From JOPF136 sp963773835 (GTDB taxonomy: Bacteria > Acidobacteriota > Terriglobia > Acidiferrales > UBA7541), in the NCBI GenBank assembly GCA_963773835.1, contig CAVZCQ010000001.1, positions 434,001 to 498,000 of the forward strand: a DNA stretch of 64,000 nt, read 5' to 3'. The position numbers and the translations under genes are program-made. Under the pieces are notes generated by a model, which searched no databases, had not been told where the DNA came from, and saw only the letters and a list, made by a program, of their open reading frames with translations. Position 1 is the first letter of the stretch; every line of letters starts with the position of its first letter. Positions 1 through 7,973 of this stretch are shown here, piece by piece.

Positions 1-294
1 CGCACCAAGAAACTGAAGCCCGAGGAAGTCGCCGAGAGTACGTTCGCCATCACCAATCCCGGCGTCTTCGGCGGGCTGATGGGACTGCCCGTCATCAACC
101 AGCCCAACATCGGCATCCTCGGCCTCGGCGCCGTCCAGAAGCGGCCCGTGGTCATCGACGACGCCATCGCCATCCGTTCCATGGTCTATCTGACGCTGAG
201 CTACGACCACCGCGTCGTTGACGGCGCCATTGCCCATCAATTCCTGCACAAAGTGAAAACCGTCCTGGAGGACTGGACGGAGAACATCCTCTAG
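1..294 (+). CDS. 2-oxoacid dehydrogenase E2 acyltransferase, 3' end only
   Basis: The reading frame is open from the first base of the window and stops at 292-294, so only the last 97 codons are present. They contain the end of the catalytic acyltransferase domain: TNPGVFG, then VINQPNIGILGLG, then the hallmark active-site motif DHRVVDGA, where His and Asp catalyse acyl transfer between lipoyl groups and CoA. This is the trimer- or cube-forming core of pyruvate, 2-oxoglutarate or branched-chain dehydrogenase complexes. The lipoyl and E1/E3-binding domains lie outside the window, so the substrate cannot be told. No other complex subunit follows it. Confidence 0.93.
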   Translation, partial: RTKKLKPEEVAESTFAITNPGVFGGLMGLPVINQPNIGILGLGAVQKRPVVIDDAIAIRSMVYLTLSYDHRVVDGAIAHQFLHKVKTVLEDWTENIL

Positions 295-662
295 TCGTCA
301 TCTGTTCCGGCTGGCTCCGGATGGCCATCTCGGAGCTGGCCGGTATTCGGCCTGCGGGGATCCGCCGGTGCTCTCCCCGGGGCACCGCCCGGTCCGCAAA
401 CGTCCCTCTGGACACCGGAGCCATTCTGTCCTAGTCTCTTCGGGTCCTACGGAGGCTCTGGCAGCGGTGCGCCTTGTACAGGCCAGCCAGGGTTTCGGGG
501 GGCATGAGCCGGAAGGGGTGGAGGGGGGGCTTTCAAGCCATCTACTTGTCCGTTTCTTCCGTACTCCGGTTGGGCCGGCGTCAGTCCCCTTGCAAGCCCG
601 TTCTTTGGGGGGGAGGCAGGGGTTGATCCGGAATTAAAACTCATCAAGCGAGGGCAAACGAA
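295..662. other. Gene-free spacer upstream of the bufferin operon
   Basis: This 368-base gap lies between the E2 stop and bufA. It holds no convincing reading frame. I see G-rich runs around 520-535 and 609-620 and no clear sigma70 hexamers. The bufA ribosome binding site (AGGG at 651-654) is at its end. The operon promoter must be here, but I cannot place it. Confidence 0.5.
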
Positions 663-944
663 ATGACGAAACACATGAAGAAGCTGGTCGCGGGAGCTGC
701 GTTCGCGGGTCTGGTCGCCGGCACGGCTGCGAGCGCCGTAGCTGCGTCCAAGTCGCTCACGGGCAAGGACTCCCAAGACACCAAGAGCAGCAAGAAGAAG
801 ACGGAGAAGCATGCCTGTAAGGGCAAGAACTCCTGTAAGGGCAATGGCGGCTGCAAGAGTGGCGACAACAGCTGCAAGGGCAAGAACTCCTGCAAGGGCA
901 AGGGCGGCTGCGCGACCGACGGCTCCAAGAAGCCGGCCGCGTAA
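663..944 (+). CDS. bufA: Bufferin-type RiPP precursor (BufA-like), six-Cys secreted peptide
   Basis: This is a 93-residue precursor with an N-terminal signal peptide (KK, then a hydrophobic Ala/Gly/Val stretch at 8-27, probable cleavage after AVA at about residue 27). A Lys/Ser-rich linker at 30-50 follows. The Cys-rich core has two near-identical units, CKGKNSCKGNGGC and CKGKNSCKGKGGC. The six Cys are residues 52, 58, 64, 71, 77 and 83, giving spacings 6-6-7-6-6. It is followed directly by a DUF692 maturase, a DUF2063 gene and a DoxX gene, the known bufferin gene order. In that family Cys side chains are converted to thiooxazole-type heterocycles and the product binds copper in the periplasm; function here is inferred from context. 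Start 663 has AGGG 8 bases upstream; ATG at 675 is an alternative. Confidence 0.85.
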   Translation: MTKHMKKLVAGAAFAGLVAGTAASAVAASKSLTGKDSQDTKSSKKKTEKHACKGKNSCKGNGGCKSGDNSCKGKNSCKGKGGCATDGSKKPAA

Positions 945-1035
945 TCGTTCCTTCCTTGTTGCACGCCTGATCCCGGCGGGATCGGAGCTACCGTTCCGGT
1001 TCCGCCGGCCTTTCTTCCCGCGCTAACGGAGAGGT

Positions 1036-1932
1036 ATGCCCGCAAATCGCTTCAACGGCTTTACCGACTACGGCGTCGGCATCGGCCTGCGGATTCCGCA
1101 CTACGACCACATCCTCACCAAGAAGCCCGTCGTTGATTGGTTTGAAATCATCTCCGAAAATTTCATGGTGGACGCGGGCCGTCCGCTGCACGTGCTCGAC
1201 GAGATTCTCGACCAGTACCGCGTGGTGCAGCACGGCGTCTCCATGTATTTCGGTTCCGCAGAGCCGCTCGCGCGCGAGCACCTGCGCCGCCTGAAGGCGC
1301 TGGTGAAGCGCACCAAAACGCCGTGGCTCTCCGACCATCTCTGCTGGGGAAGTGTGGACGGCACCTACACGCACGACCTGCTGCCCATGCCCTACACGTT
1401 TGAGGCCGCGCGGCTTACCGCGCGGAAAATCCGCGAGGTGCGCGATTACCTGGAAGTGCCCGTGTGCGTCGAAAACGTTTCCAGCTACGCGGAATACCAC
1501 GTTTCCGAGATGACCGAATGGGAGTTCCTCACCGAAGTGGCCGAAGGCGCCGACTGCGGCATCCTGCTCGACGTCAATAATATTTACGTTTCCTCGTTCA
1601 ATCACCGTTTCAATCCCATGGACTACGTCGAGAACGTCCCGCACCATCGCGTTGCCCAGATCCACATCGCCGGCCATTCGAAATACCGCAAGTACATCCT
1701 GGACACGCACGACCACCCCGTGATCGACCCGGTCTGGAAACTCTACGAAACGGCCATCCGCCGCTGCGGGCCCACCGCCACTCTGCTCGAATGGGACGAC
1801 CACATCCCCTCGTTCGACGAAGTGCACCGGGAGGCGCTCAAAGCCAACCGGTTCCTGCGCGCCGTGGCGGGTTCCCGCGCCGCGGCCGGTGTTCCCGCTC
1901 CCGCCGCGGAAAGCCAGCCCGTCCTGCCGTGA
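1036..1932 (+). CDS. bufB: DUF692 / MNIO-family RiPP maturase (BufB-like)
   Basis: The 298-residue protein belongs to the multinuclear non-heme iron oxidase family (DUF692; relatives MbnB, TglH, ChrH), which modify Cys in ribosomal peptides. The expected TIM-barrel metal-ligand motifs are visible in order: HGVS (H66), SDHLCW (H101), VENVSS (E146), LLDVNNIYVSSFNH (D179 and following), QIHIAGH (H210, H214), DTHDHPV (D223, H225) and LLEWDDHIP (E252). Length is typical. It lies 91 bases after bufA with GAGAGG just upstream of the ATG, and its stop overlaps the start of the next gene. The likely substrate is the six-Cys peptide encoded upstream. The last roughly 25 residues (Ala/Pro-rich) are outside the conserved fold. 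Confidence 0.93.
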   Translation: MPANRFNGFTDYGVGIGLRIPHYDHILTKKPVVDWFEIISENFMVDAGRPLHVLDEILDQYRVVQHGVSMYFGSAEPLAREHLRRLKALVKRTKTPWLSDHLCWGSVDGTYTHDLLPMPYTFEAARLTARKIREVRDYLEVPVCVENVSSYAEYHVSEMTEWEFLTEVAEGADCGILLDVNNIYVSSFNHRFNPMDYVENVPHHRVAQIHIAGHSKYRKYILDTHDHPVIDPVWKLYETAIRRCGPTATLLEWDDHIPSFDEVHREALKANRFLRAVAGSRAAAGVPAPAAESQPVLP

Positions 1933-2828
1933 ACCTCGCCCAGATCCAGCGCAAGATGGCGCGCGCGGTCTTTACGCCGCTCGCCCCCGGCTACCGCATG
2001 CGCCGCAGGGGTCCCGGCGGCGGCTCGATGAGCCGTTATGCTGCCTCGTTCATCAAGCCCAACGACCGGCTCACCTCCTTCGAGCGCCTGGAGATTTACA
2101 ACCGCCAGTACTGGTTCCGCGTGCTCACCTGCCTGGCCGATGATTTCCCGGGTCTCCGCGCGGTTTTGGGCGAAAAGCGCTTCGACCGGCTCTCGGAGGC
2201 CTACCTCGCCGAGTGTCCTTCGCGCTCGTTCACGCTGCGCAACCTCGGCTCGCGGCTTCCCGGTTGGATCGAGAAGCATCCCCGGTTTGTGCGCCCCCAC
2301 GCGCGCGCGGCGCTGGATATGGCGCGCCTCGAATGGGCGCAGGTGGTGGCCTTCGACGGGCCGCGAGAAACTCCACTGCAGCCTCAAGACCTCGTCGAGG
2401 GATTCGACTCGCGGATGAAGCTGCGCCTTCAGCCCTACATCACTCTGCTCGCCCTCCATTTCCCAGTGGACGAGCTGCTCCTGGAGGTCAACAAGGATTC
2501 TGAGGACGGCGAGGCCGCCAGCAACGCCGTCGCCGGCCGCCGCGCCCGCGTTTCCGTGCGCCGTTTCCGCACTCTGAAGCCACAGCCCATTTTCCTCGCC
2601 GTCCACCGCAGCGACGACTCCGTCTATTTCCGCCGGCTGGAGCCGGAGTCCTATGCCCTGCTCGCCGCGCTCCGTGACGGCAGGAGCGTTGCCGGCGCGG
2701 TCGCCGATGCCTTCAGGCGAAGCTCCATGCCCGCGGCGGAGCGTGCGGAAACCGTGCGGGAGTGGTTCGAGCTGTGGTCCGCCCTCGGCTGGTTCTGCCG
2801 GCCGAGCGCGCGCGGCGCAGACGTGTAA
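1929..2828 (+). CDS. bufC: DUF2063 protein, bufferin maturation partner (BufC-like)
   Basis: This 299-residue product starts at a GTG whose last bases form the stop of bufB (GTGA overlap at 1929-1932). The frame is open further upstream, but only the overlapping GTG fits the domain boundary. The N-terminal half is the DUF2063 helical domain, with the signature LTSFERLEIYNRQYWFRVL and DDFPGLRAVLG. DUF2063 proteins accompany DUF692 enzymes and are thought to deliver or recognise the precursor peptide, like MbnC with MbnB. The C-terminal half (from about residue 195) resembles the usual second domain and carries no catalytic motif I recognise. Translational coupling to bufB supports a maturase complex. 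Confidence 0.9.
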   Translation: MNLAQIQRKMARAVFTPLAPGYRMRRRGPGGGSMSRYAASFIKPNDRLTSFERLEIYNRQYWFRVLTCLADDFPGLRAVLGEKRFDRLSEAYLAECPSRSFTLRNLGSRLPGWIEKHPRFVRPHARAALDMARLEWAQVVAFDGPRETPLQPQDLVEGFDSRMKLRLQPYITLLALHFPVDELLLEVNKDSEDGEAASNAVAGRRARVSVRRFRTLKPQPIFLAVHRSDDSVYFRRLEPESYALLAALRDGRSVAGAVADAFRRSSMPAAERAETVREWFELWSALGWFCRPSARGADV

Positions 2829-2959
2829 CGCCGCACGCCCTCGCAAGACTATTCCGCGCTGGCTGCCGCTCCGCGACCCTGCGGGCCGGATCGGCGAATC
2901 TATCCAGCAAGCGCCCGAAAAGCGCCCGGAAAAGCCCGGAAGAAGCCAGAAGAGGGATA

Positions 2960-3445
2960 ATGAGCGGCATTACAGCACTCTGGAATAAGGCATATGGGTT
3001 GTTCGAGCGCGCGGCTACCGCGCTCCAACCGGTGGTTCTGCTGGCCGCGCGTCTCTACTGGGGCTGGCAGCTATTCGAATCCGGCAAGGGAAAGTTCGCG
3101 CACATCAGCATGGTGGTGGACTACTTCGGCAGCCTGGGTATGCCCGATCCCGCTGTCACTGCCCGCCTGATTTCCGGCCTCGAAGTCGTCGGCGGCATTC
3201 TTCTTTTCCTGGGTCTCGCTTCCCGCCCCATCGCCTTGATTCTGACCGGCAACATGATTGGCGCCTATTGGATGGGCGACCGTGAGGCTTTCCTTTCCGT
3301 TTTTTCGGATCCCGACAAGTTTCAGGCTGCGGCTCCGTTCGTTTATCTGTGCGTGAGTGTGGTCGTTCTCGCTTTCGGCCCGGGGCCTCTCAGCCTCGAC
3401 GGGCTCATTTCCCGGCTGCGCCGGAAACCGGAAGAGAAGACCTGA
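2960..3445 (+). CDS. bufD: DoxX-family membrane protein (BufD-like)
   Basis: This 161-residue integral membrane protein has four hydrophobic segments, around residues 24-38, 63-85, 86-100 and 127-145. It carries DoxX features (ARLYWGWQLFESGKGKF near the first helix; GMPDPAVTARLISGLEVVGG in the middle). DoxX proteins close many bufferin operons; their exact role is unresolved, with redox or quinone-linked activity proposed. The ATG at 2960 has AGAGGG about 4 bases upstream and begins right at the family N-terminus; the longer open frame from 2762 is rejected. It follows bufC by 131 bases and is the last gene of the operon. Confidence 0.9.
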   Translation: MSGITALWNKAYGLFERAATALQPVVLLAARLYWGWQLFESGKGKFAHISMVVDYFGSLGMPDPAVTARLISGLEVVGGILLFLGLASRPIALILTGNMIGAYWMGDREAFLSVFSDPDKFQAAAPFVYLCVSVVVLAFGPGPLSLDGLISRLRRKPEEKT

Positions 3446-3481
3446 TCTCGCGCGGTCGAGCGTTCTTACGCCCCGCCGCCG

Positions 3482-4285
3482 TCAGTTCAGCCGCCCACGC
3501 AGCGTCCGCGCATACTCATCCAGTCCGCCCAGCGGCACCACTTGGATGCCGCTGGATTCCAGCAGACTGGCCGCAAACTCGTGCCGGCGGTTTCCCCGCT
3601 GCGGCGGTGTTTCCGTGATGGCCGCAAATTCCGCGTCGGGAATTTTCTCGCGCACGGCCCCCGCAGTGTACGCCAGCACTTTGGCCTGCCCCGCATCCCG
3701 CCCCAACGCCACCGAATGCAGGAATCCCCGCTTCCCGTTCTCCCATCCGAAGTCGAGCCGGAAGGGATCTCCCGTCGCCGTAAATTCCTCCACCCGCACG
3801 CCGAAATGCAACCGCCCATCCAAGTGCACGCGGCGAAAGATGTCGCGTGCGCGGCGGCGGATCAGGGCGCGGTTGGGCTCCCGCTCGGCGGCGCCCGCAG
3901 CGCGGTACACGGCAGGCTCCACCTGGTCGTGGAACAGCCGTTCCACCTCCGCCTCCGCATTGGCGGTCAGCACGGCCTTCTGCGGTCCGAGCTGCAGCGA
4001 GTTCGACAGCGATTCCTCCAGCCCCGCCACGAGCGCCGCGCCCCCGCCCGGCCCCGCTGCCCGCTGTTCCATGTCGGCTTCCAGCGCGCGCAGCACGGCC
4101 ACGTCCACCGCCGGGTAGAGCCGCCTCAACCGGGCGAAATCCGCCTCCTCCTCCAGCAGCCGCGCGTGCAGCCGCCCCTCCGGATCCACCAGCAGCACGC
4201 CGATGTTCATCCACTCGTCGCGCACCAGGTTCGGCACGTAGCGCAGGATTCGAAACGTGCAGGTCAGCAGGTTTTCATCCGCCAT
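3482..4285 (-). CDS. DUF3037 domain protein
   Basis: The 267-residue protein begins with the DUF3037 signature (FRILRYVPNLVRDEWMNIGV, residues about 11-30), followed by VLLVDPEG. The rest is helical and rich in Arg/Glu. The function of DUF3037 is unknown. It sits 3 bases downstream of the HipA-like kinase gene on the same strand, and this pairing recurs in bacteria, so the two products probably act together. DUF3037 may be a substrate, partner or regulator of the kinase; nothing in the sequence decides between these. The gene converges on bufD, 36 bases away. Confidence 0.85.
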   Translation of the reverse strand: MADENLLTCTFRILRYVPNLVRDEWMNIGVLLVDPEGRLHARLLEEEADFARLRRLYPAVDVAVLRALEADMEQRAAGPGGGAALVAGLEESLSNSLQLGPQKAVLTANAEAEVERLFHDQVEPAVYRAAGAAEREPNRALIRRRARDIFRRVHLDGRLHFGVRVEEFTATGDPFRLDFGWENGKRGFLHSVALGRDAGQAKVLAYTAGAVREKIPDAEFAAITETPPQRGNRRHEFAASLLESSGIQVVPLGGLDEYARTLRGRLN

Positions 4286-4288
4286 GGT

Positions 4289-5086
4289 TCACGTCCAGTT
4301 CCGGAACGGTTTCCGGTACGAATTTCGTGCCTCTTGAATCAACTCCGGCAGCCGGCCTACGCGGCGCACCAGCCGCTCGAGCAGGGCGTACAGCGCGTCC
4401 AGGTCCGCCTCGTACCACTCCAGGGGCACGCGGCGGGCCATGTCATCGAGCGTGCCGTCCTCTCCCATCCGTTTCATTCGCGACATCCAGGGCTCAAACG
4501 TCTCCATTCCCCGCACCCCGTCATACACACGCACCCGGGCGTACAGCCCCCGCAACGGCGCATCCGGGAAGTCCCAGTTTTGCGCGTTGAAGCAGAATCC
4601 CTGGTCAATCATCCACGCCTGGTAACGCGCCAGCCCCGGCTCGCGAAAAAAAATCGCCTGCCGCCCGTTTGTGTTGCACGTCCATTTATCGAAGGCGAAC
4701 ATGCCCGCAAACGTGTCCAGATTTTCCACCTCGCCCAGTTGTTCGTCGGGCAGAAAGTCGTGCACCGCCAGTTCCGCCGGCTTTCCCGGATAGCGCGACC
4801 CGAACTGCCGCCCGGCCGCGCACGGCGCCCGCGCATTCCCCATTTGCACCACCAGCTCCGCCGTGTTTTCGATCAGCTCCCTCCGCACCTCCACCACTTC
4901 CACCGGCGCCACGGGCAATCCCATGCGCCCGGCCAGCGATGTTCCTAGCAATTCGTTCACCAATATCTTCCGGTGTTGCGGATTGTTCTGGAATTTCACC
5001 ACGTAGTATTCCCCATCATCGCACCGCATCAGGTGCGATTGCGCCCCTCCCCGCATTCTCCGGATGTGCTCCAATGCTAACGGCAC
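4289..5086 (-). CDS. HipA-like kinase domain protein
   Basis: This is a 265-residue single-domain protein of the HipA/PI3-4-kinase-like fold. Visible kinase features are YYVVKFQNN (putative ATP-binding Lys, about residue 31), NELLGTSLAGRMGLPVAP, the catalytic-loop-like FDKWTCNTNGRQ (Asp and Asn) and IDQGFCFN, which occupies the metal-binding Asp position. True HipA toxins are about 430 residues and pair with a HipB DNA-binding antitoxin; neither the length nor a HipB gene fits here. The partner is instead DUF3037. The start is a GTG at 5084-5086; ATG at residue 11 is an alternative. Substrate unknown. Confidence 0.82.
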   Translation of the reverse strand: MPLALEHIRRMRGGAQSHLMRCDDGEYYVVKFQNNPQHRKILVNELLGTSLAGRMGLPVAPVEVVEVRRELIENTAELVVQMGNARAPCAAGRQFGSRYPGKPAELAVHDFLPDEQLGEVENLDTFAGMFAFDKWTCNTNGRQAIFFREPGLARYQAWMIDQGFCFNAQNWDFPDAPLRGLYARVRVYDGVRGMETFEPWMSRMKRMGEDGTLDDMARRVPLEWYEADLDALYALLERLVRRVGRLPELIQEARNSYRKPFRNWT

Positions 5087-5363
5087 GCACGTATGCTAGT
5101 GCCGGCCAGTGACGCCAGCAAGCTGAGTCGCTCCGATTTCAGGAATTGAGTTACCGCCTCGGGAAGTGGACCGGCAGCAAGAACACGAGTGGGACACAGT
5201 CTCCAGAACTTCCGTCCGAATCCGGTTTGACTGCCGGAACGTCCGTCCTGCTCTCTTCCGGCAAAGGGAACTGCAGCCCGAAAAGGATGGGTGATATCCG
5301 TCTCCGCGGGTACTGCCCGCTCAACCCACGTCTCCCCGCTTGTGGCGCCTTCTGCGCGGGTCC

Positions 5364-5663
5364 CTAGCGGCGGCGCTTCCTCCCCTTCTTTTTCGCGGCT
5401 TTTCGCGCCGGCTTCCGGGCCGCTTTCTTGCGCCGCTTTGCCTTTGCTTTCCTTTTCGGCTTCGGCTTGCGCCGAGCCTTCGGCTTTGCAGCGGGTGCCG
5501 TTCGCGGAGGCTCGGCAGGCTCAGGCGGTTCGGCCTCGGGCGCTTCTTCCTCTTCGTCCACGGATTCTTCGTGTTCTACTTCGCCCACCAGCTCTTCGTT
5601 GTCCAGGGCGCTCTCGTCGTCTTCAAAAGGGAATTCTTTGTCGTGCTCGGAACTGTTGGACAT
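5364..5663 (-). CDS. Small bipartite acidic/basic protein
   Basis: This 99-residue product has two halves of opposite charge. Residues 1-53 are rich in Glu/Asp (EESVDEEEEAPEAEPPEP). Residues 54-99 are almost only Lys, Arg, Ala and Pro (KPKARRKPKPKRKAKAKRRKK and similar). The ATG at 5663 has GGAGGTCGAG directly upstream, which decides this start over an in-frame upstream one. The basic tail resembles histone H1-like bacterial tails, so nucleic-acid binding is plausible but unproven. The acidic half could shield the tail or bind basic partners. No known domain recognised. Confidence 0.72.
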   Translation of the reverse strand: MSNSSEHDKEFPFEDDESALDNEELVGEVEHEESVDEEEEAPEAEPPEPAEPPRTAPAAKPKARRKPKPKRKAKAKRRKKAARKPARKAAKKKGRKRRR

Positions 5664-5807
5664 CTCGACCTCCGTGGACAAATGGATAAAGACCGGCAGT
5701 GAACAGCCCTCGCGGATATAAGCGGAGTTCAGCGCCTTTGTCAAGCCGCTGTCCCCCCGCCCCGGTACGCCCCCGGAATGGCACCCGACTCGCTGAACCA
5801 ATCCGAA

Positions 5808-7712
5808 CTATCCAGGGGGCATTATCCTGAGATGGTCTCCCACCCGCAGCGAACGCCCAGCGAGAAAAGGATTGGCCCGCCGCAGCGCCTCCACCGTGGT
5901 CCGGTAGGCGCGCGCCAGAGACCATAGCGTCTCTCCCGGCTGGACAGCGTGTGTCAACGGGCCAGCATTTGATCCCCCCGGCGGGGGCGTCTCCGCCGCT
6001 AATCGTTTGATTCCCGCACCCTTGGAAGCCCTCGCCGCGCTCGCAACCTGCGGCCGTCCCCCAGGATAAATCTTCAGAGTCGTGCCAGCCGTCAGCCGGC
6101 TTCCGCGCGTCGAATTCCAGCGTTCGATATCCGCCGCGGTCACGTCAAACTGCCGCGCCACGCGCTCCAGCGTGTCTCCTCGCCGCATCCGGTAGCGGAC
6201 CAGAAGCCCCAGTCCCGTGGCCGCGGGCCGGTTTGCCGGAATCGTGAGTCTCTGGCCGTCTTCGAGCTGTGCTCCCGCCTCCAGGTGGTTGGCCTTCGCG
6301 ATCGCCGCCGCGGAAACTCCAAACCGCCGCCCCACGCTCGCCAGGGTCTCGCCTCCCTCGACCTGGTACCGCCGCCACACCAGCCACTTCTCTGGAGGGA
6401 CCGCCGCAATTTCCGCCCGAAATTGCTCCGCCGTTCCCTTCGGCAGCCGCAGCTCGAAATCGGGATCCGCGGGAGTGACCAGGCGAAGCAGTTCCGGATT
6501 CAGGGCTTTCAGCAGGTCCACATTTTCGCCGATCGCTTCCGCCGCGAGCCGCAGGTCGATGGGATGCCCCGGCTTCACCGTGTCGCACTCGATGGGCTCG
6601 TCTTCTTCGACGTCGATGCCGTGTTTTGCCGGGTCTTTCGCGATCATGGCCAGCGCCAGGATGATGGGCACGTAGTTCCGGGTTTGGCGAGGCAGGGCGT
6701 TCCGCCGGTGCAGTTCCCAGTAATCCGCGTATCCCGTCCGCTCCACGGCCCGCATCACGTTCCCTTCGCCCGTGTTGTAGGCCGCCAGCGCCAGATACCA
6801 GTCGCCGAACATCCCGTAGAGGTCCCGCAGATAGCGCGCCGCCGCGCGCGTCGATTTTTCGGGGTCGCGGCGCTCGTCCACCCACCAGGTGTGGTCCAGC
6901 CCGTATTTCGTGCCGCTGGAGGCCACGAACTGCCAGATTCCCAGCGCGCGCGCCCGCGAGAGCGCTAGCGGCTCAAACGCGCTTTCCGCCTGCGCCACGT
7001 AGATCAGATCCTGCGGCACGCCTTCCTCGCGCAGCACGCGCGCGATCATTCCCCGGTATCGCCCCGCCCGGCGCAGCCCGCGCGCCACGATGGCCCGCCC
7101 CCGCGGCGTCTCAAAAAAATTCAGATAGGACAGCACCGGATCCGCCGCAGTCAGCGGCAGATCGTGCTGCAAGGAAGCCATCTCCCGCTCGGCCCGTTCC
7201 TTCAGCCGGGGGTCCACCGGATAGGTGACGTCGGCAATCTCGTCGATGGGAGCGGCCGGCGCCCCTGCCGCCCCGGATTCGTTGGCTCCGTTGTTCCCGG
7301 CCGAGAGTTCCAGCGTCTCTCTCGCCGCCTCAATCCGTCCGTAGAGTTCCGCGAGCCGCGCGTCGGCCTTCAGGTCGTATCCGCTCGACGTCAGCCACTC
7401 CATGCCTCGGTCATACTCTTTCCGCGCCGCATCCATCCGTCCCGCCGCCGAATCTCGCTGGCCTGCTGCCAACTGAGCTTCCACCGCCTCTGCGAGCAAT
7501 GCGACGCCGGATTTCACCGGCTGAACCAGCGACCCCGCGGACGATTCCCGCGCCAGTACGGGCAGGGGGTACTCAGCGGGAACCAGCGTGGCGTCCACCG
7601 GCGGTGCCGCATGTGTCGCTCGTCCCATTCGGCCACCCTGCTCGCATCCGCCGGCTAAAAACACGACGGCAACGGTCAGGGAAGCGATTGCGGCGTTTCG
7701 TTTCGAACTCAT
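5808..7712 (-). CDS. mltD: MltD-like membrane-bound lytic transglycosylase with three LysM domains
   Basis: This 634-residue lipoprotein has a signal peptide ending in the lipobox LAGGC (Cys23). The SLT domain spans about 205-345, with catalytic Glu243 in VAQAESAF, then [15 protein letters not shown] and [12 protein letters not shown]. Three C-terminal LysM modules begin near [24 protein letters not shown] and [12 protein letters not shown]. It cleaves peptidoglycan glycan strands to 1,6-anhydro muropeptides, and LysM binds the glycan. The order (lipoprotein, SLT, repeated LysM) is that of MltD. The 260 bases upstream are gene-free. Confidence 0.93.
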   Translation of the reverse strand: MSSKRNAAIASLTVAVVFLAGGCEQGGRMGRATHAAPPVDATLVPAEYPLPVLARESSAGSLVQPVKSGVALLAEAVEAQLAAGQRDSAAGRMDAARKEYDRGMEWLTSSGYDLKADARLAELYGRIEAARETLELSAGNNGANESGAAGAPAAPIDEIADVTYPVDPRLKERAEREMASLQHDLPLTAADPVLSYLNFFETPRGRAIVARGLRRAGRYRGMIARVLREEGVPQDLIYVAQAESAFEPLALSRARALGIWQFVASSGTKYGLDHTWWVDERRDPEKSTRAAARYLRDLYGMFGDWYLALAAYNTGEGNVMRAVERTGYADYWELHRRNALPRQTRNYVPIILALAMIAKDPAKHGIDVEEDEPIECDTVKPGHPIDLRLAAEAIGENVDLLKALNPELLRLVTPADPDFELRLPKGTAEQFRAEIAAVPPEKWLVWRRYQVEGGETLASVGRRFGVSAAAIAKANHLEAGAQLEDGQRLTIPANRPAATGLGLLVRYRMRRGDTLERVARQFDVTAADIERWNSTRGSRLTAGTTLKIYPGGRPQVASAARASKGAGIKRLAAETPPPGGSNAGPLTHAVQPGETLWSLARAYRTTVEALRRANPFLAGRSLRVGDHLRIMPPG

Positions 7713-7973
7713 GGAATGTGCCGGCGCCCGGGGCTTGCGACAGACCCCTCGGTCCGGTCCCGGCAGGGTGGTTCGCGGCCCGCCAGTCGAACGGGCCGTG
7801 TGAGAGTGAATTTTACCCGGGGCTTCCGCCTGCGGTCAACGGAAGGAATCCCGCCAATTTCCGGGTCTCCCATCCCACCCCGCTGGCCGGTCGAAGGCTC
7901 CCCGCGCAGCCCCGATTGCTCATGGGCAACGCTCCGCATCGCGCTCGCGGCAAACGTGGTCAGCGCATTCCTG

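Noticed and set aside
811..1045. Alternative frames over the bufA Cys region (plus and minus)
   Set aside because: Arg-rich shadows of the Lys/Gly/Cys codons, without ribosome binding sites.
4289..5086. HipA-type toxin-antitoxin module
   Set aside because: The kinase is too short and no HipB-like DNA-binding gene is next to it; the partner is DUF3037.
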